Assembly: GCF_027580225.2 (NCBI RefSeq)
Contig: NC_073341.2
Location: 10,946,001 to 11,010,000 of the forward strand
Direction of reading: 5' to 3'
DNA length: 64,000 nt
From: Misgurnus anguillicaudatus
Lineage: Eukaryota > Chordata > Actinopteri > Cypriniformes > Cobitidae
Shown here: piece by piece, positions 1-9,999 of the stretch
How positions within the stretch are numbered: position 1 is the stretch's first letter
Layout: each line of letters starts with the position of its first letter
Position numbers and translations under genes: made by a program
Notes under the pieces: model-generated
The model's input: the letters and a program-made list of their open reading frames with translations, nothing else
Told to the model about the DNA's origin: nothing
Databases searched by the model: none

Positions 1-1757
1 AGGACGTACAAACACAAAACCATGGTCCATTCTGAGTGTAGTTAGAGAAACACTGAACTGCTGCCCATCCCCCAGAGTGTACAGTAATACACCATCAGTA
101 ATTATGAGAATGTAAGAACATAAAACCATGGTCCATTCTGAATGTAGTTAGAGAAACACTAAACTGCTGCCCATCTCCCAGAGTATACAGTAAGACACCA
201 TCAGTAAATACGAGGACGTACAAACACAAAACCATGGTCCGTTCTGAGTGTAGTTAGAGAAACACTGAACTGCTGCCCATGCCCCAAGTGTACAGTAATA
301 CACCATCAGTAAATACGAGGACGTACAAACACAAAACCATGGTCCATTCTGAGCGTAGTTAGAGAAACACTGAACTTCTGCCCATCCCCCAGAGTGTACA
401 GTAATACACCATCAGTAATTATGAGGACTTACAAACACAAAACCATGGGCCATTCTGAGTGTAGTTAGAGAAACACTGAACTGCTGCCCATCCCCCAGAG
501 TGTACAGTAATACACCATCAGTAATTACGAGGACGTACAAACACAAAACCATGGGCCATTCTGAGTGTAGTTAGAGAAACACTGAACTGCTGCCCATCCC
601 CCAGAGTGTACAGTAATACACCATCAGTAATTACGAGGACTTACAAACACAAAACCATGGTCTATTCTGAGTGTAGTTAGAGAAACACTGAACTGCTGCC
701 CATCCCCCAGAGTGTACAGTAATACACCATCAGTAATTACGAGGACGTACAAACACAAAACCATGGTCCATTCTGAGTGTAGTTAGAGAAACACTGAACT
801 GCTGCCCATCCCCCAGAGTGTACAGTAATACACCATCAGTAATTACGAGGACGTACAAACACAAAACCATGGTCCATTCTGAGTGTAGTTAGAGAAACAC
901 TGAACTGCTGCCCATCCCCCAGAGTGTACAGTAATAAACCATCAGTAATTACGAGGACGTACAAACACAAAACCATGGTCCATTCTGAGTATAGTTAGAG
1001 GAACACTGAACTGCTGCCCATCCCCCAGAGTGTACAGTAATAAACCATCAGTAATTACGAGGACGTACAAACACAAAACCATGGTCCATTTTGAGTGTAG
1101 TTAGAGGAACACTGAACTGCTGCCCATCCCCCAGAGTGTACAGTAATAAACCATCAGTAATTACGAGGACGTACAAACACAAAACCATGGTCCATTCTGA
1201 GTATAGTTAGAGAAACACTAAACTGCTGCCCATCCCCCAGGGTGTACAGGTATACACCATCAGTAATTACGAGGACGTACAAACACAAAACCATGGTCCA
1301 TTCTGAGTGTAGTTAGAGGAACCCTGAACTGCTGCCCATCCCCAACGGTGTAAAGTAAGACACAATCAGAAATTATGAGAATGTAAGAACATAAAACCAT
1401 GGTCCATTCTGAATGTAGTTAGAGAAACACTAAACTGCTGCCCATCCCCCAGAGTATACAGTAAGACACCATCAGTAAATACAAGGACGTACAAACACAA
1501 AACCATGGTCCATTCTGAGTGTAGTTAGAGAAACACTGAACTGCTGCCCATCCCCCAGAATGTACAGTAATACACCATCAGTAATTATGAGAATGTAAGA
1601 ACATAAAACCATGGTCCATTCTGAATGTAGTTAGAGAAACACTAAACTGCTGCCCATCTCCCAGAGTATACAGTAAGACACCATCAGTAAATACGAGGAC
1701 GTACAAACACAAAACCATTCTGAGTGTAGTTAGAGAAACACTGAACTGAACACTGAA
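1..1757. repeat. Minisatellite with ~106 bp unit
   Basis: About 16 head-to-tail copies of a 105-106 bp unit. The anchor ACCATGGTCCATTCTGAG recurs at about 20, 126, 231, 336 and onward. Two subtypes exist. The common unit has GAGGACGTACAAACAC. A second has GAGAATGTAAGAACAT plus linked changes (CTAAACTGC, AGTATACAGTAAGAC) and occurs near 105-210, 1370-1480 and 1590-1690. The array runs off the left edge, so its full length is unknown. It ends in a broken copy near 1720-1757. No frame stays open through the units, so a coding role is unlikely. Confidence 0.97.
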
Positions 1758-1769
1758 CTTTAGCCTGCC

Positions 1770-2572
1770 AGTGTTTAGTCAGCACTGCAGTCACAATATA
1801 GTGAGTGTTCAACTAGCAGACGCAGTGTGGTGACAGTGTTCAACTAGCAGACGCAGTGTGGTGACAGTGTTCAACTAGCAGACGCAGTGTGGGTACAGTG
1901 TTCAACTAGCAGACGCAGTGTGGTGACAGTGTTCAACTAGCAGACGCAGTGTGGGTACAGTGTTCAACTAGCAGACGCAGTGTGGTGACAGTGTTCAACT
2001 AGCAGACGCAGTGTGGTGACAGTGTTCAACTAGCAGACGCAGTGTGGGTACAGTGTTCAACTAGCAGACGCAGTGTGGTGACAGTGTTCAACTAGCAGAC
2101 GCAGTGTGGTGACAGTGTTCAACTAGCAGACGCAGTGCGGTGACAGTGTTCAACTAGCAGACGCAGTGTGGTGACAGTGTTCAACTAGCAGACGCAGTGT
2201 GGTGACAGTGTTCAACTAGCAGACGCAGTGTGGTGACAGTGTTCAACTAGCAGACGCAGTGTGGTGACAGTGTTCAACTAGCAGACACAGTGTGGTGACA
2301 GTCTTTAACTAGCAAGACAGTGCAGTGAAAGTGTTTAATTAGCAGTCACAGTGTGGTGACAGTGTTCAACTAGCATACACAGTGTGGTGACAGTGTTTAA
2401 CTAGCAAGACACAGTGCAGTGAAAGTGTTTAATTAGCAGACACAGTGTGGTGACAGTGTTTAACTAGAAGTCACAGTTAGTGACAGTGTTTTATTAGCAG
2501 TCACAATGTGGTGACAGTGTTAAACTAGCAGACACAGTATGGTGACAGTGTTTAACTAGCAGACACAGTATG
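1770..2572. repeat. 31 bp minisatellite, young part
   Basis: Tandem 31 bp units of the form GTGTTCAACTAGCAGACGCA followed by GTGTGGTGACA. From about 1805 to 2290 roughly 15 copies are almost identical. A variant ending GTGTGGGTACA is interspersed. After 2290 the units become diverged (TTTAACTAGCAGACACAG) and vary slightly in length. A degraded copy near 1770-1800 marks the left edge, next to the 106 bp array. Confidence 0.96.
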
Positions 2573-2870
2573 CCATACTGAAAAATCCAGCTAAGACCAG
2601 CATAGGCTGGTGAGCTGGTTTTGGCTGGTCTCCAGCTTGGTTTTGGCTGGTTTTGCTGGTGTAGGAAGCTGGTTTTGCTGGTGTAGCAAGCTGGTCTAGC
2701 TGTGTTTGGGTCACTTTTTAAGCTGGTCTAGCTGGACTTAGCTCGTCAGGCTGGAAGACCAGCTGGCCCACCAGCATGACCAGCTTTGTCAGGCTGGGAG
2801 GACCAGTGTAAACCACCTTAAACCAGGCAAAACCAGCTAATGCTGGTCTTAGCTGGATTTTTCAGTAGGG
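2573..2870. mobile_element. GCTGGT-rich foldback MITE inside the 31 bp array
   Basis: A 298 bp insertion with near-perfect inverted ends of about 30 bp: TACTGAAAAATCCAGCTAAG on the left and its complement ending at 2870. The interior is filled with CTGGTTTTGGCTGGT-like motifs and their complements. Removing the element and one TG restores the array consensus GTATGGTGACAG exactly, so a TG target duplication is the simplest reading. This type of sequence is widespread in cyprinid genomes. I do not assign a superfamily. Confidence 0.85.
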
Positions 2871-3657
2871 TGGTGACAGTGTTTAACTAGTAGTCACAGT
2901 TAGTTACAATCTTTTCCTAGTAGTCACTGTGCGGGACAGTGTTTAACTAGCAGACACAGTATGGTGACAGTGTTTAACTAGAAGTCACAGTTAGTGACAG
3001 TGTTTTATTAGCAGTCACAGACTAGTGTGGTGACAATGTTAAACTACTAGACACATTATGGTGACAGTGTTTAACTAGAAGTCAAAGTATGGTGACAGTG
3101 TTTAACTAGAGGTCATAGTTAATGACAGTGTTTTATTAGCAGTCACAGTGCGGTGACAGTGTTTAACTAGAAGACATATTGCAGTCAAAGTGTTTTACTA
3201 GCAGTCACAGTTAGTGAAAGTGTTTAACTAGCAGACACAGTTAGTTACAATCTTTTCCTGGTAGTCACTGTGCAGGACAGTGTTTAACTAGAAGTCACAG
3301 TATGGTGACAGTGTTTAACTACAAGTCACAGTATAGTGACAGTGTTTAACTAGAAGTCATAGTTAATGACAGTGTTTTATTAGCAGTCACAGCGCAGTGA
3401 GATTGTTTAACTAGCAGACATATTGCAGTTAAAGTGTTTTACTAGCAGTCACAGTAAGTGACAGTGTTTAATTAGCAGTCACAGTGTGGTGACAGAGTTT
3501 AACTAGCAGACATATTGCAGTCAAAGTGTTTTACTCACAGTCACAGTTAGTGACAGTGTTTAATTAGCAGTCACAGTGTGGTGACAGTGTTTAACTATCA
3601 GACACAGTACGGTGACGGTGTTCAACTATCAGACACAGTAAGGTGACAGTGTTTAAC
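2871..3657. repeat. 31 bp minisatellite, decayed part
   Basis: Continues the array after the MITE with diverged units (GTGACAGTGTTTAACTAG, GCAGTCACAG) spaced about 30-35 bp. Point changes and small indels are common, in contrast to the homogeneous block at 1805-2290. Confidence 0.88.
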
Positions 3658-3659
3658 TA

Positions 3660-3868
3660 CACAGTGTGCAGAATTATTAGGCAAGTTGTATTTTTGAGGA
3701 TTACATTTTGTTATTGTACAACTACAGTGCTCTTGGTCAATTCAAAATGTTAACAAACTCTCAAACCTGAACATTTAAGTAGTAAAAGTGAAATTTTGGC
3801 TTTCTTGGGAGAGTATTTCTATGTACATCATTATTAGACAACTATTAGTGTGCAGAATTATTAGGCAA
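3660..3868. repeat. Left terminal repeat of the Tc1 foldback, IR/DR type
   Basis: The terminal region contains GTGTGCAGAATTATTAGGC twice in the same direction, at 3664-3684 (outer) and 3848-3868 (inner), about 184 bp apart. Two direct repeats inside each inverted repeat is the IR/DR layout known from some Tc1-like elements such as Sleeping Beauty, where they are transposase binding sites. Binding here is inferred. Confidence 0.88.
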
Positions 3869-3999
3869 CTAAATGAAAAACAAAGATTTTACCATCTCAC
3901 TTGTTTTTTTTCACCTGTTAAAGTGAGAATTATAAACAAACTCTACATTTACAAATAAACATGTAATAAAAAAATGTAAAATAAAAATATATATAAACT

Positions 4000-4478
4000 C
4001 AGTGATCAATATAGCCACCCTTCTTTTCGATAACAGTCACAAGCCTTCCATTCACGGATTCAGTTAGTTTCTTGATCTGGTCTGAACCAACATTTTGTGC
4101 AGACGCAACCACAGCCTCCCAGACACTGTTCAGAGAGGTGTACGGTTTACCTTCACTGTAAATGTCCTGTTTAAGAAGGGGTCCAAAAGTCTCAATAGGG
4201 TTCAAGTCAGGTAAAGAAGGGGGGCACGGCACCAGCACCTCATCTTCAAGGCCTCCACTGGCCAGCCATGCAGCCGAGCACCCCGATGCATGTGATGGAG
4301 CGCTGCCCTGCACAAAAAAGTCTTGAAAGATGCAAACTTTTTTCCTGTACCACTGCTTGAAGAAAGTGTCTTCTAAAAATTGTCAGTAAGTCTGAGAGTT
4401 GTTTTTTATTTCCATTTTCAACCCAAAAAGGTCCAACTAGCTCATGTTTAATAATACCTGTCTGTGCCTGCCTGCCTG
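4000..4478 (-). pseudogene. Tc1-like transposase 3' half, left arm and loop
   Basis: Read on the minus strand, the loop encodes ELVGPFWVENG, the core region typical of Tc1-type transposases. The arm then encodes LPDLNPIETFG, which holds the third catalytic acidic residue, followed by a C-terminus ending EKKGGYIDH. The C-terminal 104 codons (4313 to 3999) are open. A frame change separates them from the loop segment, and the N-terminal DNA-binding half and first catalytic Asp are absent. Inactive. Confidence 0.88.
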
Positions 4479-4479
4479 T

Positions 4480-4863
4480 ATTGTATAAGACACTTTCTTC
4501 AAGCAGTGGTACAGGAAAAAGTTTGCTTCTTTCAAGAAGACTGATTATTTTGCAAGACAACGCTCCATCACATGCATCAAAGTACTCCACTGCATGGCTG
4601 GCCAGTAAAGGCCTTAAAGGTGAAAAACTAATGCCATGGCCCCTTCTTCACCTGACTTAAACCCTAATGAGAACCTTTGAGGCCTTCTTAAGCAGGACAT
4701 TTACAGTGAAGGTAAACCGTACACCTCTCTGAACAGTGTCTGGGAGGCTGTGGTTGCGTCTGCACAAAATGTTGGTTCAGACCAGATCAAGAAACTAACT
4801 GAATCCGTGAATGGAAGGCTTGTGACTGTTATCGAAAAGAAGGGTGGCTATATTGGTTACTGA
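4480..4863 (+). pseudogene. Tc1-like transposase 3' half, right arm
   Basis: The inverted partner of the left-arm remnant, read on the plus strand and ending in TGA at 4861-4863. It reads SPDLNPNENL followed by an in-frame stop, where the left arm reads LPDLNPIE, and then the same SLNSVWEAVVASAQNVG and EKKGGYIGY C-terminus. It is more damaged around the catalytic Glu than the left arm. It cannot produce an active enzyme. Confidence 0.87.
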
Positions 4864-4984
4864 GTTTATATATTTTTTATTTTATTTTTTTATGACATGT
4901 TTATTTGTAAATGTAGAGTTTGTTTATTATTCTCACTTTAACAGGTGAAAAAAACCAAGTGAGATGGTAAAATCTTTGTTTTTC

Positions 4985-5192
4985 ATTTAGTTGCCTAATA
5001 ATTCTGCACACTAGCCCAATAATGATGTACATAGAAATATTCTTTTAAGAAAGCCAAAATTTCACTTTTACTACTTAAATGTTCAGGTTTGAGGGTTTGT
5101 TAAGATTTTGAATTGACCAAGAGCACTGTAGTTGTACAATAACAAAAGTAATCCTCAAAAATACAACTTGCCTAATAATTCTGCACACAGTG
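4985..5192. repeat. Right terminal repeat of the Tc1 foldback, IR/DR type
   Basis: The complement of the left terminal region. The direct-repeat motif is at 4991-5011 (inner) and 5168-5188 (outer) in the opposite orientation. The outermost bases are CAC(A/T)GTGTGCAG on both ends, next to TA. Confidence 0.88.
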
Positions 5193-5194
5193 TA

Positions 5195-5355
5195 GAAGTC
5201 AGAGTTAGTCACAGTAACCTTAACCTTGTCACACAATAACCTTGTAGTGACAGTGCAGTGAGAGTGTTTATGTAGCAGCACAGTGCGGTGACAGTGTTTA
5301 ACTATCAGACATAGTATGGTGACAGAATTGAATGGCAATCACAGTGCAGTGAAAT
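5195..5355. repeat. 31 bp minisatellite, right-hand remainder
   Basis: Diverged units (GTGACAGTGTTTAACTATCAG, CAGTGCAGTGA) resume directly after the right TA of the Tc1 element. This shows that the element landed inside the array. Confidence 0.8.
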
Positions 5356-6300
5356 TAGTCAGTTTATGATATTTTGTTTTACGTGGTATTGCTAATGAAT
5401 AGCCAAACTCTTGAAAATGAACTATAGCAGCAGTGTTTATCTGGGTAGGACCTAAACTGTGCAGGACAGTGGTTCTCCAAAAGCAGAGTTCCCATTACCT
5501 TGGTCATTATCTTTCCAGGATACAAACAAACACTTCACTGGCAAATACCTTCTTTGTTCTATCATCTGCTGGACAGTTGAGCAAAACCTCTGTTTTTCAT
5601 CTTAGAAGTTACCTGTGAAAAGTGAAGCAAGCTTTAATGATGAACAACATATTCTTTTTTCTTGTGTAATTGATAATACTTGTGCAATAAGTTATTTCAC
5701 AGAGCAGATGTTTACATTTAGGCTTAGTCCAAGACCAAAGTTTAAATACACGTGATTCTTAGTACTCTGTGATGTTACCTAGATCAGTGGTTCTTAAACT
5801 GATGTATGGTGAATTTGCCTTTCCAGCAACTTCTATATATTTGACATCTTGCCAAAAGTGACAGTAAAATGTTTAAAATCATTTTTTCATACTAAAAACT
5901 GAGGCTCCCACACATTAAAAAAGATTTAAAAATGCACTGATGATCAAAAAGGCAAAGCCATAGGTGAAGGTTGAAATGATAATTATAATTGGTGTCAATT
6001 TTTTTTGTCTGAAAAAAACATGTAGTTTCTAAAGACCACAACTAAGCTATAACTAAACAACCAAATGAATAAAAACTCTAAACAAAATAACTTTACACTG
6101 TTCACCCTGTCCAATATTTGACATACACCTGACTTTGAAAGTATGGTGCTATTCTTGATCTTTAAATTGAAGTAAAAATGAAATCCCAGGACACTTAAAA
6201 CAACCAAGAGAGATTAACTTTGCTACCTCTTCTATCACTGATATGAAAGTGCGAGACAAGCGGTTATTTTAATTCAGTCAAGTTTGAAATCGCTTTTATC
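5356..6300. other. Unassigned AT-rich DNA
   Basis: No inverted ends, tandem structure or convincing open frame. A lone CAGTGGTTCTTAAACTG near 5785 resembles one end of a hAT element, but no partner end is visible. Confidence 0.5.
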
Positions 6301-6821
6301 CAGTCATGATGGTTCACACCACAAATGAAAACACAGGGTTTAGGGATGCACAGTGTGAAACGTCAGCTTATGAATACCCAGGGTTATCTCTTAACCTCTG
6401 GTTAACAAGTATGAACAATGTGGACCGTGAAACAGATAACCCAGGATTCTGTTAAACCAGGGTTTAGAATAACACGGAGTTAACTTTTTCCAGTGTGAAA
6501 AGCCCTATTGTGTCAGAAGCTGATGCTATGAGAGCTCCTCCCACTTCCATTTTCTCTGAAGCTGGCGTGCAGACTGTCCTTCTATGTCCACACACAGGCT
6601 TAGATGGAATAGCACTGCAACCTGTGAACATGTGCTGGGCTAAATAGATCCCAGCATAAAGCACACAGTGTACAGTGCTCTCTCATCAGGCATGTGTTCA
6701 TTGCACATTCGCAATGTCTTGACTCAGTATTGTGCACTGCAACGATAATGTGAAAGGACGTCGAATAGAAGCGGTAGGCCGCTCTGAGTACTAGGATATA
6801 AGAATACCCGAAGCGGTAACG

Positions 6822-7212
6822 CAGAGTTCAGACTGCATGATTTTCAAACTAGTCGGGTCACAGATGTTTTCACTTTGCGCGACTATCTGGGGTAGCGTGA
6901 CCTGGGGAACTTCCAGCTGTCCTGTTTGTTGCTCTCTCATTGGCTGTAGGTCAGTGGCGATGTTTTTTCAGTCAAAACACATTTCACATGGCATGATTTT
7001 GAATCGCTGACAGGTCCAGATATTTAGCATGCCAAATATCTCACAGGTGTCTGCGATTCTCTCAGATCACGTCTTTGATAATTTACACTGTGTCATTGTC
7101 ACTCGCGTGCACGAGCATCGATTTGCATGTGATTTCACGCATTTTGTCTGCAATTTCTCAAAACCTGTCGGCGAGTCAAGATCAGGGCTAAAATCATGCA
7201 GTCTGAACTCTG
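6822..7212. mobile_element. 391 bp MITE with perfect 23 bp inverted ends
   Basis: Begins CAGAGTTCAGACTGCATGAT and ends with the exact complement (23 of 23 bp; right arm 7190-7212). Flanks are GTAACG on the left and AACTCG on the right, so AAC could be a 3 bp target duplication (Harbinger-like), but this is tentative. Interior frames are chance. The flanking DNA at 6300-6500, with CAGTGTGAAA and CCCAGGGTTA motifs, may be a further old repeat. Confidence 0.85.
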
Positions 7213-8490
7213 AACTCGGCATACGTTTAAGGGGTAAACACTGCCGGGTAAGCACTTTTTCGGTTGTGTAGATTTAGTAGTTTGCTTTTAATATTGAAAC
7301 ATACAAATTCAGACCCTTTGCGCTGTTTCTATCTCATGTTAAAGCAGTAAAGTTAACCGATGTTAATTCAGGTTTTTGCTCTTTGCTGATCCAGACATTT
7401 TTTGTCATGGTTTGACTCTGTTTACAGAGGAGACATGAACTCGCTGATGATGTACAGTATGATGTCTGCGTGAACGCAGTGGCATGCAAAACACGTTCAC
7501 AAAAGAGGAGCAAAAATTACATGCGTCCAATTATTGCATTCGGTCCGAGTTCAATGATTTGTTGAATGTTTTGGTCCTACACCTTTCACAGATAACATAT
7601 TTATAAAATAGATTCAAACACTTTAACATAGTGATTGCTATCAGGATGTGGGGAGACTTTTAACCAGCATAACTAAAAAAAATTCTAGATCAAATCAGAT
7701 ACCCTGCTTTTAACACTGAAACACTTGTTACAGCTCGCTACGCCCACAAAGGGTGGCAGTTACATGTGTTTGTTTTCGGGGAATCTGCTGATTTTTACAG
7801 GCCTGTGAGGTTAAACTTGGCTGAACTTATGGGGACGTTGGTATGCTGTGTACGAGAGGATGCCGTGCGCTGAACATGACAGGCCCCAAAGAAACTGGGG
7901 CTGTTCATGTCTGAGCAGTGAACGAAGTGAATTATGTTACAAGGCAGACGCCAGGATGGGGGTCTTTTCATGTATGGGGAGCGGCTGAAGTAAGCTGTGA
8001 TCTTACAAAACCGAAACCTATGGAGGCATTACTTCATTGTGTGGATCTGTCTATGAATTGTGCACACTGTGGCGGGTTAGTGGGAAAGGGAGGCTTATAC
8101 ACGTGGCTCTCTCTGCAGTGTGTTGTGGTCACAATCAAGAACAGGGCTGAGAGCTGTGCGCTGTGTTAAGGCGGATCGCTGCACGGGGGGCAAGGAATGA
8201 AGCGAGGAGCTATCCATGTAAATGTTTACCGGCATGCATGCAAGGGTCATGGGCTTTCTGTCTGTAATGCGTGCGATTCTCTCTGGTGATGATTCAGCAT
8301 CACAATGTGGAGATAAATAATCTATGAATTTACCACATAGACAGGTTATATAGTAGTGGAAGGCACTTCTACACAGCGTTATGGTCGGCATCGGTCAGTA
8401 CACTGGCATTGTTCAATAAAGCTTCAGAGAAAAGGAAAGTGGAAGAAGCTCCCATAGCTTCTGACGCAATATCAAGAGACCGTTCTTGAA
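7213..8490. other. Unassigned DNA
   Basis: Mixed composition. Short imperfect hairpins (for example around 7870-7905) but no family signature and no frame longer than 98 codons. I see no gene here. Confidence 0.5.
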
Positions 8491-8494
8491 AAGG

Positions 8495-8700
8495 AACAAA
8501 ATTATTTGCAAGACCTGAAGGAAGAGACAACTATGAACAACTATCACAAAACATTAAAACAGTCATTAATCATTCGGGTAACATCAAGCAGTATTAAGAA
8601 GAAGCATCATGTACTTGATGATTTTTGTAAAATTATTGTGTTGGGGACTATATGTAAACCACTGTCATCTAAAATAACTTGTTCAAGTTAGCATTAAATG
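8495..8700 (+). mobile_element. Fragment of a Tc1-associated dispersed repeat (copy A)
   Basis: Carries GAACAACTATCACAAAAC, TTCGGGTAACATCAAGCAGT and GGACTATATGTAAAC. It shares with 13.9-14.35 kb the order acaaac / reaction-wide 'gtggactttctgtaaac' type blocks, and that second copy runs into a Tc1-like terminus. Both ends are missing here. Confidence 0.5.
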
Positions 8701-8967
8701 AAAAACAAACTTCAATTTTCATTATTCCTCTTATTTTTATTAAATTACCAAATATAGATGTATTGTAAACACAACTGTATGTGAGATAATGTAAAGAAAA
8801 CATTTTATCACTATCCATCTATTCTAAAAATCTTGATGGGAATAAAATTAGTACATTTATAAGAGGGATAAGGTTTAATTACTTAATACAACTATATGAT
8901 GAGAAAATCAAACCTTATGAAATGAACCATAGTTTAAGTAGTTACCCTATTTTTTAAATAAAAGTAA

Positions 8968-9237
8968 AACTATAGAAACCCCAGATTTACCATGGTCTTC
9001 TTTTACTATAAAAGCATGGTTTATTTTCCTCAGGGGAATGACAAATAAATGACACATTACAACAAACGTAGTTACAGTTACAGTTTTACCATGTAACCAC
9101 AACCATAGTTTTGCTAGAGTAACCATGATTTAACCATGCTATGTAAAACTGTGGTTTCACAAATGATAATCTGCCAAAAAGGACATAGTTACTAAGTTAC
9201 ACTTTACTATAGTAAAACCACGGTTCATTTTCATAAG
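8968..9237. repeat. ACCATGGTT/AACCATAGTTTT repeat (degraded MITE)
   Basis: The motifs ACCATGG, ACCATAGTTTT, ACCATGATTTAACCATG and TTACTATAGTAAAACCACGG recur in both orientations over about 270 bp. Short repeats of this type are common in cyprinids. The ends are too degraded to give a target duplication. Confidence 0.5.
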
Positions 9238-9579
9238 GTTGCTAATGCTAACGTGGTAAAAACAGTTTTAAAACTTTAATAGCAGCTGTTTGCTTAACAT
9301 TGTATATATCTTACCTAGAGTCTTGTAACTTTGATGATTATTTGATGATTTAATCGATGATTTATCCTCACATGTGGTCTTCTCGGCAGATTTTAGTAAT
9401 CCATGCATCAGTTCAATCGATCTGAAAGTGTTTCCAATCATATTGTTCCTCTGTGCTGTTATTGATATAGTTGTGGTATGAACAGTGCAGCCATTTTAAA
9501 TTAAAAACGATTTTAGAACTATATTTTTATCGTTTTCGTCCTTGATGTAAGTAACACAATCCGGCTATGACAAATCCCA

Positions 9580-9890
9580 ACATTATGAGGACGTTCTGGC
9601 TGTCAGCCAATCGGAAGCGGCGATTTCATACACACGCGTGAATATTCATTAGGAGGTGCAGTACACCAGACCGGCCTACAGGGGCGCAGTCTCGATACAC
9701 ACGTCATACACAAAGTCCGGTCATTGTGACTTATGAAGACTTTCGGAGAAAATCAGAATTAAAGCTCCTCCTACCCCTAGAAGCACTTCTACATTGCCCG
9801 TATTATGAGGACACCGACCCTGTCCTCATAATACAAAATGTCCTCATAGTGTGGCGTGTATTCATATGAAATGTCCTCGTAAATCACAAA
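9580..9890. repeat. TATGAGGAC inverted-motif repeat beside the CA tract
   Basis: ATTATGAGGACGTTC at about 9582, TATTATGAGGACA at 9801, TGTCCTCATAATA at 9821 and ATGTCCTCATAG at 9838 form alternating inverted copies. Those at 9800-9813 and 9821-9834 make a perfect 14 bp stem with a 7 nt loop. Confidence 0.65.
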
Positions 9891-9894
9891 AACC

Positions 9895-9982
<88 letters not shown>
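9895..9982. repeat. (CA)n microsatellite
   Basis: About 44 uninterrupted CA dinucleotides. Minus-strand frames across it give only Val-Cys runs and are artefacts. Confidence 0.99.
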
Positions 9983-9986
<4 letters not shown>

Positions 9987-9999
9987 GGTAAAATACTGC

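Larger units (their letters stand above)
3660..5192. mobile_element. Inverted-duplicate (foldback) Tc1/mariner element
   Basis: A 1,533 bp element inserted in the 31 bp array and flanked by TA on both sides (3658-3659 and 5193-5194), the usual Tc1/mariner target duplication. The two halves are inverted copies of each other, about 710 bp per arm around a loop near 4371-4478. Each arm carries the terminal region and the 3' half of a Tc1-type transposase gene, both pointing toward the nearer end. No intact transposase is present. The arms differ by scattered substitutions, so the duplication is not recent. Confidence 0.93.

Noticed and set aside
1805..2290. Regular repeat array resembling a CRISPR
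   Set aside because: Units are contiguous 31 bp tandem copies without unique spacers, in an animal genome; it is a minisatellite.
5784..5830. hAT-like end CAGTGGTTCTTAAACTG
   Set aside because: No inverted partner or 8 bp duplication nearby.
7868..7906. Hairpin around GGCCCCAAAGAAACTGGGGC
   Set aside because: Stem beyond the CCCCA/TGGGG core is poorly matched; no tRNA or other RNA fold could be supported.
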